Source: Pseudomonas baetica
Lineage (GTDB): Bacteria > Pseudomonadota > Gammaproteobacteria > Pseudomonadales > Pseudomonadaceae
Assembly (NCBI RefSeq): GCF_019733355.1
Contig: NZ_JAIHLQ010000036.1
Location: 1-64,000, forward strand
Direction: 5' to 3'
DNA: 64,000 nt
Part shown: positions 41,425 to 54,400 of the stretch, in pieces
Layout of the letters: the number at the start of each line of letters is the position of its first letter
Position numbering within the stretch: the stretch's first letter is position 1
Notes under the pieces: model-generated
Told to the model about the DNA's origin: nothing
Database searches by the model: none
What the model saw: the letters and a program-made list of their open reading frames with translations, nothing else
Program-made: the position numbers and the translations under genes

Positions 41425-41436
41425 CTGGCTGGCGAC

Positions 41437-41460
41437 TAATTTGTTCGGGGCGCAATCCGT
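41437..41460 (+). promoter_or_regulatory. Iron-starvation (PvdS) box-like promoter before the thioesterase gene
   Basis: TAATT (41437-41441), 16 bases, then CGT (41458-41460). This is one mismatch from TAAAT-N16-CGT, 32 bases before the ATG. It sits back-to-back with the box of the JmjC gene. Confidence 0.62.
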
Positions 41461-41492
41461 TTCTCACTACAGACAGTTTTTTTGAGGAGCGC

Positions 41493-42230
41493 ATGGTGAC
41501 CAAGCTGATCCTGCTGTGCCTGCCGTACTCCGGCGCCAGTGCCATGGTCTACAGCCGCTGGCGGCCGAAGATGCCGCAATGGCTGCACTTGCAACCGGTA
41601 GAGCTTCCGGGACGCGGCGCACGTTTCGGTGAGCCATTGCACACCGACATGCGTGCATTGGCGAGGCAACTGGCTAAAGAGTTGTGCCCGACACTCAAGA
41701 CGCCTTACGCGCTGTTTGGCCATAGCCTCGGTGCGTTGCTGGCCTGCGAAATGGCGCACGCCTTGCGTGCCCTCGGTTGCCCGGAACCGGTTGCACTGTT
41801 CGCCTCGGGCACGGCGGCGCCGACGATGCGCGCCGATTACGATCGCGGGTTTGCCGAGCCGAAAACCGACGCCGAGCTGATCGACCAATTGCGCACGCTC
41901 AATGGCACCAGCGAAGAAGTGTTGGCCAACGCGGAATTGATGAGCCTGACGCTGCCGATCCTGCGCGCGGACTTCCAGCTCTGCGGCAGATTCGAGCCGT
42001 TACGGCGACCACTGCTCAACTGTCCGGTGCATGTGCTCGGCGGCAAGGCGGATCGTGCCACCACCGAGCAGTTGATCGGCTGGAGCAAGGAAACCCGTGG
42101 CAGCTTCTCGGTGGATATGCTCGCCGGTGGGCACTTTTTCATTCATGAACATGAGGCCAAGGTGCTGAAGGTGATCAAGGATCAGCTCGATGTGCATCAC
42201 CGCCGGCACAACCTGATGGCCGTCGTGTAG
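41493..42230 (+). CDS. Type II thioesterase of the pyoverdine locus (PvdG-like)
   Basis: A 245-residue alpha/beta hydrolase of the GrsT type. It has the nucleophile motif GHSLG (Ser78), the acidic residue in GGKADRAT (Asp187) and His214 in AGGHFFIHE. Type II thioesterases remove wrongly loaded or stalled groups from the carrier domains of peptide synthetases. The N-terminus (LLCLPYSGASAMVYSRWRPKMP) and the LNGTSEEVLANAELMSLTLPILRADF segment fit the siderophore-cluster branch. The ATG at 41493 has GAGGAGC upstream. It precedes pvdI by 230 bases and has its own PvdS-like promoter. In many strains pvdG sits beside pvdL, so this may be a relocated pvdG or a second copy. Confidence 0.87.
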   Translation: MVTKLILLCLPYSGASAMVYSRWRPKMPQWLHLQPVELPGRGARFGEPLHTDMRALARQLAKELCPTLKTPYALFGHSLGALLACEMAHALRALGCPEPVALFASGTAAPTMRADYDRGFAEPKTDAELIDQLRTLNGTSEEVLANAELMSLTLPILRADFQLCGRFEPLRRPLLNCPVHVLGGKADRATTEQLIGWSKETRGSFSVDMLAGGHFFIHEHEAKVLKVIKDQLDVHHRRHNLMAVV

Positions 42231-42257
42231 TCCAATTCCCGTAACTTACCCAATACC

Positions 42258-42350
42258 CCGTGGGAGCGAGCCTGCTCGCGATAGCTATTGATCAGTCACT
42301 ACAACGATGACTGACAGGTCGCCATCGCGAGCAGGCTCGCTCCCACAATT
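42258..42350. repeat. REP pair, inverted
   Basis: Two facing REP elements (GTGGGAGCGAGCCTGCTCGC and its complement) lie between the thioesterase gene and the pvdI promoter, which suggests separate transcripts. Confidence 0.9.
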
Positions 42351-42380
42351 TTTGTCTGCCTGACAGTTGTTCTCATTCGC

Positions 42381-42403
42381 TAATTTTTCCGGTCTGCATT
42401 CGT
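42381..42403 (+). promoter_or_regulatory. Iron-starvation (PvdS) box-like promoter before pvdI
   Basis: CTAATTT (from 42380) with CGT at 42401-42403. The TAATT-to-CGT spacing is 15, one shorter than usual. It shares the CTAATTT...CGTTT pattern with the box before the thioesterase gene and lies 55 bases before the start codon. Confidence 0.5.
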
Positions 42404-42458
42404 TTTATAGGGACGACGTGCCTTTGTGCTGCCTGCCTACTGATCCGGATGCTGAGAA

Positions 42459-45400
42459 ATGAATGCTGAAGACTCCTTGAAACTTGCTCGCCGGTTTATC
42501 GGGCTGCCGCTGGAAAAACGCCAGATGTTCCTTGCGGCTTTGCAAAAGGAGGGCGTGGATTTCGCCCGGTTTCCGATCCCCGCCGGCATCGAGGCCGAGG
42601 ATCGTCAGGCGTTGTCCTACGCGCAGCGGCGCATGTGGTTTCTCTGGCAACTCGATCCGCAGAGTGGCGCCTACAACTTGCCGGGCGCAGTGCGTCTGAG
42701 TGGGCGCCTGAATGTGGCGGCGCTGGAGCAAGCCTTCGCCAGTCTGGTCGAGCGTCACGAAACCCTGCGCACGGTGTTCCAGCGCCAGGCCGATGACCGC
42801 CTGCTGCAAGTGCCGGCCAGCGCACCGCTGGTGATTGCCCGCGAAGATTTCAGCGCGCTGCCGCAGGCCGAACGCGAGCAGGCTGTGGTTTACGCCGCCG
42901 AGCAACAATCGGTGCTGCCGTTCGATCTGGCAGTCGGTCCGCTGCTGCGGGTCAATGTGCTCAAACTCGCGGAGCAGGAACACGTCCTGTTGCTGACCTT
43001 GCACCACATCGTCTCCGATGGCTGGTCGATGAACGTGCTGATCGATGAATTCATCCGCTGCTACGACGCGTTCGATGGCGATCAGAAGCCGCTACTGGCA
43101 CCGCTGCCGATTCAGTACAGCGACTATGCCCTGTGGCAACGCCGCTGGCTGGAGGCGGGGGAGCAGGCGCGCCAACTCGACTACTGGCAGGCGCAACTGG
43201 GCGACGAACATCCGGTACTGGAATTGCCGCTGGATCATTCGCGCCCGGCGGTGCCGAGCTATCGCGGTACCCGCTACGAATTTGCCGTCGACGCTCAGTT
43301 GGCCGAGCAACTGCGCAACACCGCGCAGCAGCATCAGGTCACCTTGTTCATGTTTTTGCTCGGCGCCTTTAACGCGCTGCTGCACCGGTATACCGGCCAG
43401 ACTGATATCCGCGTCGGTGTGCCCATCGCCAACCGTAATCGCGGCGAAGTCGAAGGCTTGATCGGTTTCTTCGTCAACACCCAGGTATTGCGCACGCAGG
43501 TGGATGGGCAAACTCGAGTCGATGAGTTGCTATGCGCGATCAAGGAAACGGCGCTTGGCGCCCAGGCGCATCAGGATCTGCCGTTCGAGCAACTGGTCGA
43601 AGCGCTGAAACTGGAACGCAGCCTCAGCCACACGCCACTGTTCCAGGTGATGTACAACCACCAGCCGCAAGTGGCCGATATCGCCAACATCAGCACTGCA
43701 TCGGGCCTGTTGCTGGACAGTCTCGACTGGCAGAGTCGTACCACGCAGTTCGACCTGACCCTGGATACCTACGAGAAGGGTGGCAAGCTGCACGCCGCGC
43801 TGACCTACGCCAGCGACCTGTTCGACGCCAAGACCATCGAACGCATGGCGCGTCATTGGCTGCGATTGCTGGCAGCGATGGTCGCTGATCCATCGCAGCG
43901 GGTTGGCGAGTTGCCGCTGCTGGAGGCGGATGAACAGCACGCGCTGGTGCACCTCTGGAACGACACTTCGGTTGCTTACCCTATCGAGCAGCCTATCCAT
44001 CAACTGATCGAAGCACAGGTTGCGCGTACGCCGAATGCGCCAGCGCTGGTGTTTGGTGAGCAGACTTTGAGCTACGTCGAGCTGGATGCCCGGGCCAATC
44101 GTCTGGCGCACCTGCTGCGTGAGCAGGGCGTGCGGGCCGACAGTCTGGTCGGCATCTGCGCCCAACGCTCCCTAGAGATGGTCGTCGGCCTGCTGGCCAT
44201 CCTCAAGGCTGGTGGTGCCTATGTGCCGCTGGACCCGGAGTATCCGCAGGAACGTCTGGCCTACATGATCGAGGACAGCGGCATCACCTTGCTGTTGACC
44301 CAAGCGGCGCTGTTGACATCGCTGCCGACTGACGGCGTCAAAGTCATTACGCTGGATCAGCCGGGCCTGCTCGACGGCTACAGTGAAAGCCGTCCCGAGG
44401 TCAGCGTTGATCCGTTGAATCTTGCGTACGTGATTTACACCTCCGGTTCCACCGGCAAGCCCAAGGGGGCCGGCAACAGTCATGCCGCGCTGGTCAACCG
44501 CTTGTGCTGGATGCAGGAAGCTTACGCTCTGGACGCCAGTGATTCGGTGCTGCAGAAAACCCCTTTCAGCTTCGACGTATCGGTCTGGGAGTTCTTCTGG
44601 CCGCTGCTCAGCGGTGCGCGTCTGGTCGTCGCTGCGCCTGGGGCGCACCGTGATCCGCGGCAGATGATCGACACCATTAACCGCCACCGCATTACTACGC
44701 TGCATTTTGTGCCATCGATGTTGCAGGCGTTTATTCACGAGCCGGGCGTCGAAACGTGCGCCGGCCTCAAACGCATCGTGTGCAGCGGTGAAGCATTACC
44801 ACTGGATGCGCAACTGCAAGTCTTCGCCAAACTGCCGAATGCCGGCCTCTACAACCTCTACGGCCCGACTGAAGCGGCCATCGACGTCACCCACTGGACC
44901 TGCGTCGACGAAGGCGCCGACAGCGTGCCGATCGGTCGTCCGATCGCCAACCTGCGCACCCATGTGCTCGACGCCGAACTGTTGCCGGTGCCAACTGGCG
45001 TGGCCGGCGAACTGTACCTGGGCGGAGCGGGGCTGGCGCGCAGTTATCACCAGCGTCCGGCACTGACCGCCGAACGTTTTGTGCCGTGCCCGTTCCATGA
45101 GGGCGCGCGCCTGTACCGTACCGGTGACCGTGTGCGTCAGCGAACTGACGGCGTGATCGAGTACCTGGGCCGTCTCGACCATCAGGTGAAACTGCGCGGT
45201 TTGCGCATTGAACTCGGTGAAATCGAAACGCGCCTGATGCAGCACTCGTTGGTGCGTGAGGCCGTGGTTCTGGTGCAGGGCGGCAAGCATCTGGTGGCTT
45301 ATCTGGTGCTGGAAAATACTCAGCCGGACGAGCAATGGCAGCAGGACGTCAAAGCCTGGCTGCTCGGCAGTCTGCCGGAGTTCATGGTGCCGACCTACCT

Positions 45401-48400
45401 GATGACCCTGGCCACACTGCCGGTCACCGCCAACGGCAAACTGGATCGCAAGGCCCTGCCGCAACCTGACGCCGCGCCGCAGCAAGCCTTCGTTGCGCCG
45501 CAGGACACGATGCAAAAAGCCCTGGCGGCGATCTGGGCCGACGTGCTCGGTCTTGAGCGCGTCGGCCTCGAAGACAACTTCTTCGAGCTGGGCGGCGACT
45601 CGATCATCTCTATTCAAGTGGTCAGCCGCGCACGACAGGTCGGGATTCGCGTCAGTCCGCGTGATCTGTTCCAGTATCAGACCGTGCGCAGCCTCGCGCT
45701 GGTCGCCACGCTGGACAGCCAGACGTCGGTGGATCAAGGGCCAGTGACCGGCGACGCCGTACTCGGGCCGATCCAGCAACACTTCTTCAGCCATGCGATG
45801 CCGGTGCGTGAGCACTGGAACCAGTCGCTGCTGCTGACCCCGCGCGCCACTTTGAACGCTCAGTGGCTCGATACCGCGCTAGCGCACATGATCAACCACC
45901 ACGATGCCCTGCGCCTGCGCTTCGTCGAAAACGCCGAAGGCTGGCAGCAAAGCCATGGCCCGCGGGTTGAAAGCGCTGGGCTGTGGCAGCGCGACGCCGA
46001 CTCTGTCGAGCAGTTGAACGCCTTATGCAACGAGGCCCAGCGCAGTCTTGATCTGCGCAACGGCCCGCTGCTGCGCGCGTTGCTGGTCACGCTGGCCGAT
46101 GGCAGCCAGCGTCTGGCGCTGATCATTCATCACTTGGTGGTGGATGGGGTTTCCTGGCGAGTGCTGCTGGAAGATGTGCAGCAGGCCTATGAGCAACTGG
46201 CGGCGGGCGGCGGCATTCAATTGCCGGCAAAAACCAGTGCCTTTCAGAGCTGGACAGCACGCCTCGAAAGCGCAGCGTCGCGCTTCGACGACCAACTGAG
46301 CTATTGGAAAACCCAGCATCAGGATGCCCGGGATCTGCCGTGCGAGCGTCCGGATGGCAGCCTGCAGAACCGGCATGGCGAGAAAATCCAATGGCGCCTC
46401 GACGCCGAGCGCACCCGTCAACTGTTGCAACAGGCGCCGGCAGCGTATCGCACGCAGGTCAACGATCTGCTGCTCACTGCACTGGCGCGCACCATCAGCC
46501 GCTGGAGCGAGCAACCGGGCACGCTGATCGAGATGGAGGGGCATGGTCGCGAAGATCTGTTCGATGACATCGACCTGAGTCGCACCGTGGGCTGGTTCAC
46601 CAGCCTGTTCGCGGTAAATCTGATTGCCGCCGACGATCTCGACGGTTCGATCAAGTCGATCAAGGAGCAACTGCGCGCGGTGCCGGACAAAGGTCTGGGC
46701 TATGGCGTGCTGCGTTATCTCGCGGCGCCGTCGGTACGCGCCGAACTTGAGGCGCTGCCACAGCCGCGCATTACCTTCAACTATCTCGGCCAGTTTGATC
46801 GTCAGTTCGACGAGGCGGCGCTGTTCGTGCCGTCCGCCGAAACCAGCGGCGTCGCGCAGGATTCAGAGGCGCCGCTGGCCAACTGGCTGACCGTGGAAGG
46901 TCAGGTGTATGGCGGCGAACTGTCGATGAGTTGGGGGTTCAGCCGCGAGATGTTCGACGGCGCAACCGTACAGAAACTGGTGGATCAATACGCCGTCGAG
47001 TTGCACGCGCTGATCGAACATTGCTGCACCCTGCAAACCGCGCAAGCGACGCCGTCGGACTTCCCGCTGGCGCAGGTCACGCAGGCGCAACTCGATGCAC
47101 TGCCGGTGCCGGCCGGTCAGCTCGATGACCTTTATCCACTGTCGCCGATGCAGCAGGGTTTGCTGTTCCACACCCTCTACGAGCAAGCGGGGGGGGAGTA
47201 CATCAACCAGTTGCGCGTCGATGTGCAAGGCATTGATCCCGAGCGTTTCCGCGCCGCATGGCAGGCCACCGTCGACGCGCAGGATATTCTGCGCAGCGGT
47301 TTCGTCTGGCAGGGCGAACTGACGCAACCGGTGCAGATCGTGCACAAGCAGGTGAAATTGCCGTTCACCACTCTGGACTGGCGCAGCCGCGACGATCAAC
47401 CAGCCGCTCTTGCAGCGTTGGCCGATGCCGAACGTCAGCAAGGCTTTGATCTGACCTGCGCGCCATTGCTGCGACTGGTGCTGGTGCAGACCGGCGCCGA
47501 GCAATGGCACCTGATTTACACCCATCACCACATCCTGATGGACGGCTGGAGCAACTCGCAGTTGCTTGGCGAAGTCTTGCAGCGTTACGGCGGCCGTACG
47601 CCGGTAAGCGGCGGTGGACGTTATCGCGATTACATTGCCTGGCTGCAACGGCAGGACAGTCAACTCAGTCAGGACTTCTGGAGCGAACAACTCGCTGCGC
47701 TGCAAGAGCCGACCCGACTGGCCCGCGCCGCCACCGGCGGGGAAAACCTCAGCGGTCACGGCGATCATTACTTGACGCTGGACGTGTCACACACCCAGGC
47801 ACTGGAAGCGTTTGCCCGTCAGCAGAAAGTCACCGTCAACACCTTGGTGCAAGCGGCTTGGCTGCTGTTGCTGCAACGCTACACCGGTCACGAAGCGGTG
47901 GCGTTCGGCGCGACCGTGGCCGGGCGTCCGGCGGATCTGCCGGGCATCGAGCAGCAGGTCGGTTTGTTCATCAACACCTTGCCGGTCATCGGTGCGCCGC
48001 GTCCGGATCAAACCGTCGGCCAATGGCTGCAAGCAGTGCAGGCGCAGAACCTTAGCCTGCGCGACTTCGAACACACGCCGTTGGCGGACATCCAGCGCTG
48101 GGCCGGGCAGGGTGGCGAAGCGCTGTTCGACAACATTCTGGTGTTCGAAAACTACCCGGTTACCCAGGCGCTGAGTCAGGCCGGGCAGGGGCTGGTGTTC
48201 GGTGATGTGGGCAATCTGGAGCAGACGCATTACGCGCTCAGCGTAGCGGTGACGCTCGGCCAGCAATTGGCCCTGCATTACAGCTTCGACCGTGGCCAGT
48301 TCGCCAGTGAAGTGATCGAAGGTATCAGTGCGCACCTGCTGCAATTGCTTGAGCAGTTTGCCGCATCGGCTGAGCGCAACCTCGGCGAAATCGGCCTGGC

Positions 48401-51400
48401 CAGCGCTGAAGAGCAGGCGCGCCAGCAAGCCGAAAACCATCCGCAACCGTACCCGGTGGACATCGGCGTGCATCAGCGTATTGCCGCGCTGGCCGACGAA
48501 AATCCGCAACGCACGGCGGTGATCTTCAACGGTCGGCGCTTCAGCTATGGCGAAATCGATCAGCGTGCCAACCAATTGGCCCACGCGCTGATCGCCCGTG
48601 GCGTCGGCGCGGAAACCCGCGTCGGTGTGGCCCTGCCGCGCAGTGAGGCGGTGATCGTCGCATTGCTGGCGGTGCTCAAGGCTGGCGGCGCTTACGTGCC
48701 GCTGGACACCCGTTATCCGCGTGAACGCCTGGCCTATCTGATCGAGGATTCCGGGCTGGCGCTGCTGATCAGCGATGCGTCGGTGTCGGCGCAATTGCCC
48801 CTGGCCGAATCGGTGCCGCTGCTTGAACTCGATCGCCTCGACTTGTGCGAATGGCCGATCACCGCGCCGCCCGTGCAGCTCGATCCGCACAACCTCGCGT
48901 ATGTGATTTACACCTCCGGCTCCACCGGGAATCCGAAAGGCGTCAGCGTCGCTCACGGCCCCTTGGCGATGCATTGCCAGGCCATCGGTCAGCGTTATGA
49001 AATGCGCGACAGCGATTGCGAATTCCACTTCATGTCGTTCGCCTTCGACGGCGCCCATGAGCGCTGGCTGACCAGCCTGACCCACGGCGCCTCGTTGCTG
49101 ATCCGCGACGACAGCCTGTGGACACCGGAGCAAACCTACAACGCCATGATTGAGCATGGCGTGACCGTGGTCGCGTTCCCGCCGGTGTACCTGCAACAAC
49201 TGGCCGAACACGCCGAGCGTGTGGGCAGTCCACCCAACGTGCGCATCTACTGCTTTGGCGGCGACGCGGTACCGAACGCCAGTTTCGAGCGGGTCAAACG
49301 GGCGCTCGATCCGGACTTCATCATCAACGGCTACGGCCCGACCGAAACCGTGGTCACGCCGCTGATCTGGAAGGCCGGCCGCGATGTGCCGTGCGGCGCC
49401 GCTTACGCGCCAATCGGCAGCCGCATCGGTGACCGCAGCGCCTACGTGCTCGACGCCGACCTGAACCTGCTGCCGCAAGGCATGGCCGGTGAGTTGTATC
49501 TGGGCGGCACGGGTCTGGCCCGCGGTTACCTGAACCGTCCGGGGCTGACCGCCGAGCGTTTTGTCGCTGACCCGTTCAGCAGCCCTGGCGGCTTGCTTTA
49601 TCGCACCGGTGACCTCGTTCGCCAGCGCGTCGACGGCACATTCGACTATCTGGACCGCATCGACAATCAAGTGAAGATCCGCGGTTTCCGCATTGAGCTC
49701 GGCGAAGTCGAAGCCGCCTTGCAAGCGCTCGACGGTGTGCGCGAAGCCGTGGTCGTGGCCCAGGAAGGCAGTGCGGGTAGCGGCAAGCGTCTGGTCGCCT
49801 ATGTGGTGGGCGATTCTGCCCGCGCGGACTTCACCGAAGACCTGCGTGCGCAGCTCAAGGCCATCTTGCCGGCGCACATGGTGCCGGCGTATGTCTTGCG
49901 TCTGGAGCGCATGCCGCTGACGCCAAACGGCAAGCTCGACCGCAAGAACCTGCCGAAGCCGGATGTCAGTCAACTGCAACAGACCTATGTCGCTCCGCAG
50001 AATGCGCTGGAGCAACAATTGGCGACGATCTGGCAAGACGTGCTTAAGCTTGGGCAGGTCGGCATCAGCGACAACTTCTTTGAGCTGGGCGGCGACTCGA
50101 TCATTTCCATTCAAGTGGTCAGCCGTGCGCGGCAGGCCGGCATTCGCTTCACGCCCAAAGACCTGTTCCAGCACCAGACCATCCAGGCGCTGGCGGTTGT
50201 CGCGCAGACGGGCGAAGCGCTGCAAGTGATCGATCAGCAACCGGTGACCGGCCACACGGCACTGTTGCCGATTCATCAGGAATTCTTCGCTCAGGCGATT
50301 CCCGACCGTCATCACTGGAACCAGTCGGTGATGCTCAAGCCGAATCAGGCGCTCGATGGCCACTTGTTGGAGCAAGCGCTGGACGCGCTGGTGCTGCACC
50401 ACGACAGCCTGCGCCTGGACTTTGTCGAGCAGGCTGACGGCTGGATCGCGAACTACCGCGACATCGCCACGCAAGCAGGTGAAACCATTCTCTGGCAAGT
50501 CGAGGTCGCCGACCTCGCAGCCCTTGAGGCATTGGGCGACAAGGCCCAGCGTAGCCTGCAACTGAGCGGTGGCTCGCTGATTCGCGCGGTGCTGGCGAAC
50601 CTGGCCGATGGCAGTCAACGCCTGCTGCTGATCGTCCATCATCTGGTGGTCGATGGCGTGTCGTGGCGGATTCTGTTTGAAGATCTGCAAAACGCTTACC
50701 GGCAGATCGCTACGGGCAATGCCGTGCAGTTGCTGGCCAAGACCCATGCGGTCAAAGCCTGGGCGCAGGCCTTGCAGGAATACGCCGCCACGCCTGCGTT
50801 GCAGTCTGAACTGGGCTTCTGGCAGCAACAGTTGCAAGGTGCATCGGCGACGTTGCCTTTCGACCGTCCCGACGGTGGGCAGCAACACGATCAGGCGCTG
50901 ACCATTCGCAGCAAACTGGACCAGACCCTGACCCGTCAGTTATTGCACGATGCCCCGGCGGCTTATCGCACGCAGGTCAACGATCTGCTGCTGACCGCTC
51001 TGGCGCGGGTGATGGTGCGCTGGACCGGTGCCGACCACGCGCTGGTTTTGCTCGAAGGCCACGGTCGCGAAGACCTGTTCGACAGCGTCGACCTGACGCG
51101 CACCGTCGGCTGGTTCACCAGTGTGTTCCCGGCGCGCCTGTCGCCGGTTGCTGAGCCGGGCGCATCGCTCAAGCAGGTCAAGGAACAACTGCGGGCGATT
51201 CCGCACAAAGGCATTGGCTTCGGCGCGCTCGCGCATCTGGGCGATGAGCTGGCTCGCCAAGCCTTGCAAGCCTTGCCGACACCACGCCTGACCTTCAACT
51301 ATCTGGGCCAGTTCGACGGCAGTTTCGATGCCGCCGCCGAAGCCCTGTTCGTGCCGACCAGCGAGTCCGGCGGTGCCGAAGTCAATCTGCAAGGCCCGTT

Positions 51401-54400
51401 GGGCAATCCGCTGGCGCTGAACGGCAAAGTCTTTGGCGGCGAACTGGATCTGAGCTGGACCTACAGCGGCGCGATGTTCGACGCGGCGACCATCCAGCGT
51501 CTGGCCGATGACTACGTGCAGGAATTGACTGTGCTGATCGGCCATTGCTGCGACAACGCCAACCGTGGCGTGACGCCGTCAGACTTCCCGCTGGCGCAAC
51601 TGTCGCAGGCGCAACTCGATGCGCTGGTGCTCGAACCGCAAAGCATCGATGACATCTACCCGCTGTCGCCGATGCAGCAGGGCATGCTGTTCCATACGTT
51701 GCTCGAACATGGCAACGGCAACTACATCAACCAGATGCGCCTGGACGTCGACGGCGTCGATCCGCAACGCTTCCAAGCGGCGTGGCAAGCGGTGGTGGAT
51801 GCCCATGACATTCTGCGCACCGGGTTTTTCTGGCAGGGCGATCTGCCGCAACCGGTGCAAGTGGTGCAGCGCCAGGTTGAAGTGCCATTCAGCGTGCTCG
51901 ACTGGCACGGCAAAACCGGGCTGAACGCGGCGCTGCAAACCCTCGCCGACGAAGAGCGCGCACAGGGTCTGGATTTGATCTGTGCGCCGCTGCTGCGTCT
52001 GGTGCTGGTGCGCACCGCGACGGATCGTCATCACCTGATTTACACCAACCACCACATCCTGATGGACGGCTGGAGCAGCGCGCAGTTGCTCGGCGAAGTG
52101 TTGCAGCATTATCGCGGCGAAGCGGTGGCGCGTCCGGCGGGCCGCTATCGCGATTACATCGGCTGGCTACAACGCCAGGATGCGGCGGCGGCCGAAGCCT
52201 ACTGGCTGGCGACGCTGCACAACCTGCAAGAGCCAACGCGCCTGGCCAATGCCATCGCGCGGCCGCAGTACGGTTTGCCAAGCGTCGGTTATGGCGATCA
52301 CTACCAAGTACTCGACGTCAATCTGACGCAGCGTTTGGGCGAATTCGCCCGGGCCGCGAAAGTCACGGTCAACACCGTGGTGCAAGCCGCTTGGCTGTTG
52401 CTGTTGCAGCGTTATACCGGCAAAGACTGTGTCGCTTTCGGCGCCACCGTCGCCGGGCGTCCGGCGGATCTGCCGGGTGCCGAAGCGCAGATCGGCCTGT
52501 TCATCAATACCTTGCCGGTGGTTGCTGCGCCGCAAGCGCAGCAGAGTCTGGCCAGTTGGCTGCAAGGCGTGCAGGCGCAGAATCTGGCTTCGCGCGAGTT
52601 CGAACACACACCACTGGCGGATATTCAGCGTTGGGCCGGGCAGGGCGGTGATGCGCTGTTCGACAGCCTGATGGTGTTCGAGAACTACCCGATTGCCGAC
52701 GCGCTGGAACGTGGCGCGCCGCAAGGCTTGCGTTTCGGCGCGGTGGCCAATCAGGAGCAGACCAACTATCCGCTGACCCTGCTGGTAAACATGAGCACGC
52801 AACTGACGGTGCATTTCAGCTATCAGCGCGACAGCTTTGCCGACGCCAGCGTGGCGCAGTTGGGCGCGCATTTGCAGCGTCTGCTGAGCCAGATGACCGA
52901 GGCGGGCGAGCGGTCACTCAGTGAGTTGAATCTGATCGAAAGCGTCCCGAGCGTCGATGCCGATTTCGTCACCGATCTGTGCATTCATCACGGCATTGCC
53001 CGTCAGGTGGCGGCGACGCCGGATGCGCTAGCGGTGACCTTTGGCAGCACGCAACTGACGTACGCCGAACTCGACGCGCAAGCCAACCGCTTGGCGCACA
53101 AACTGATCGAACTCGGTGTTGGCCCGGAAGTGCGCGTGGGCGCGGCGATGCCGCGTTCCGAGCAGTTGCTCATTGCCTTGCTGGCGGTGTTGAAGGCCGG
53201 TGGTGCGTATGTGCCGCTGGACCCGGATTACCCGGCGGATCGTGTCGCGTACATGCTGGAGGACAGCCGTGCGCGGGTGTTGCTGACCGAGCAAGCGGTC
53301 GCCGCGACCCTGACGGTACCTGGCGAAACGCAAGTGTTGCTGCTGGATCAGGTGTTGTTGAGCGGTTATCCGAGCAGTGCACCGCTAACATCGGTCGTTC
53401 CAGACAACCTCGCCTACGTGATCTACACCTCCGGCTCCACCGGCACGCCAAAAGGCGTGGCGATTGCCCATCGCAACGTCATGGCGTTGATCGACTGGTC
53501 GGCCAAGGTCTACAACCGCGACGATATTCAAGGCGTGCTGGCTTCGACCTCGGTGTGCTTCGATCTGTCGGTGTGGGAGCTGTTCGTCACACTGGCCAAC
53601 GGCGGCTCGCTGATCATCGCCCGTAATGCTCTGGAACTGCCGCATTTGCCGGCGCGCGATCAGGTGCGCCTGATCAACACCGTGCCGTCAGCCATTGCTG
53701 CATTGCAGCGCGCCGGGCAGATTCCGCCGAGCGTGCGGATCATCAATCTGGCGGGTGAGCCGCTAAAACAAGGGTTGGTGGATGCGTTGTATCAGCAGTC
53801 GACGGTCGAGCATGTCTACGACCTGTACGGCCCGTCGGAAGACACCACCTATTCGACCTGGACTCGCCGCAGTGCCGGTGGTCAGGCACGCATCGGTCGT
53901 GCCCTCGACCACAGCGCCGGCCATTTGCTCGACGCTGATTTGCACGCTGTCCCGCAAGGAGCGTCGGCCGAACTGTACCTGTCCGGTGCCGGCATCACGC
54001 GCGGCTATCTGGGCCGTGCAGCAATGACAGCCGAACGCTTTGTGCCCAACCCGTTCGCCAATAACGGCGAACGCATGTACCGCACCGGCGACCTCATCCG
54101 CGAGCGTGAAGAGGGCGAGCTGGAATACATGGGCCGGATCGACCATCAGGTGAAAATTCGTGGATTCCGCATCGAGTTGGGGGAGATCGAGGCGCGATTG
54201 CTCGCCCAACCGGCCGTCACCGAAGCGGCGGTGCTGGCCGTCGAAGGCGAGGCGGGCGCGCAACTGGTGGCCTATGTGGTCGCCCCACCACTGGATCTGT
54301 ACGACGGCGAAGCGCAGCGGCTCCTGCGCGACGGACTAAAGACTGGCCTCAAGTCTTCGTTACCTGACTACATGATTCCCGCGCACCTGCTGTTCCTTGA

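Noticed and set aside
47787..50888. A 1033-codon open frame on the minus strand inside pvdI
   Set aside because: It lies antisense to conserved synthetase domains in very GC-rich DNA. Its translation has no recognisable motif, so it is a frame shadow.
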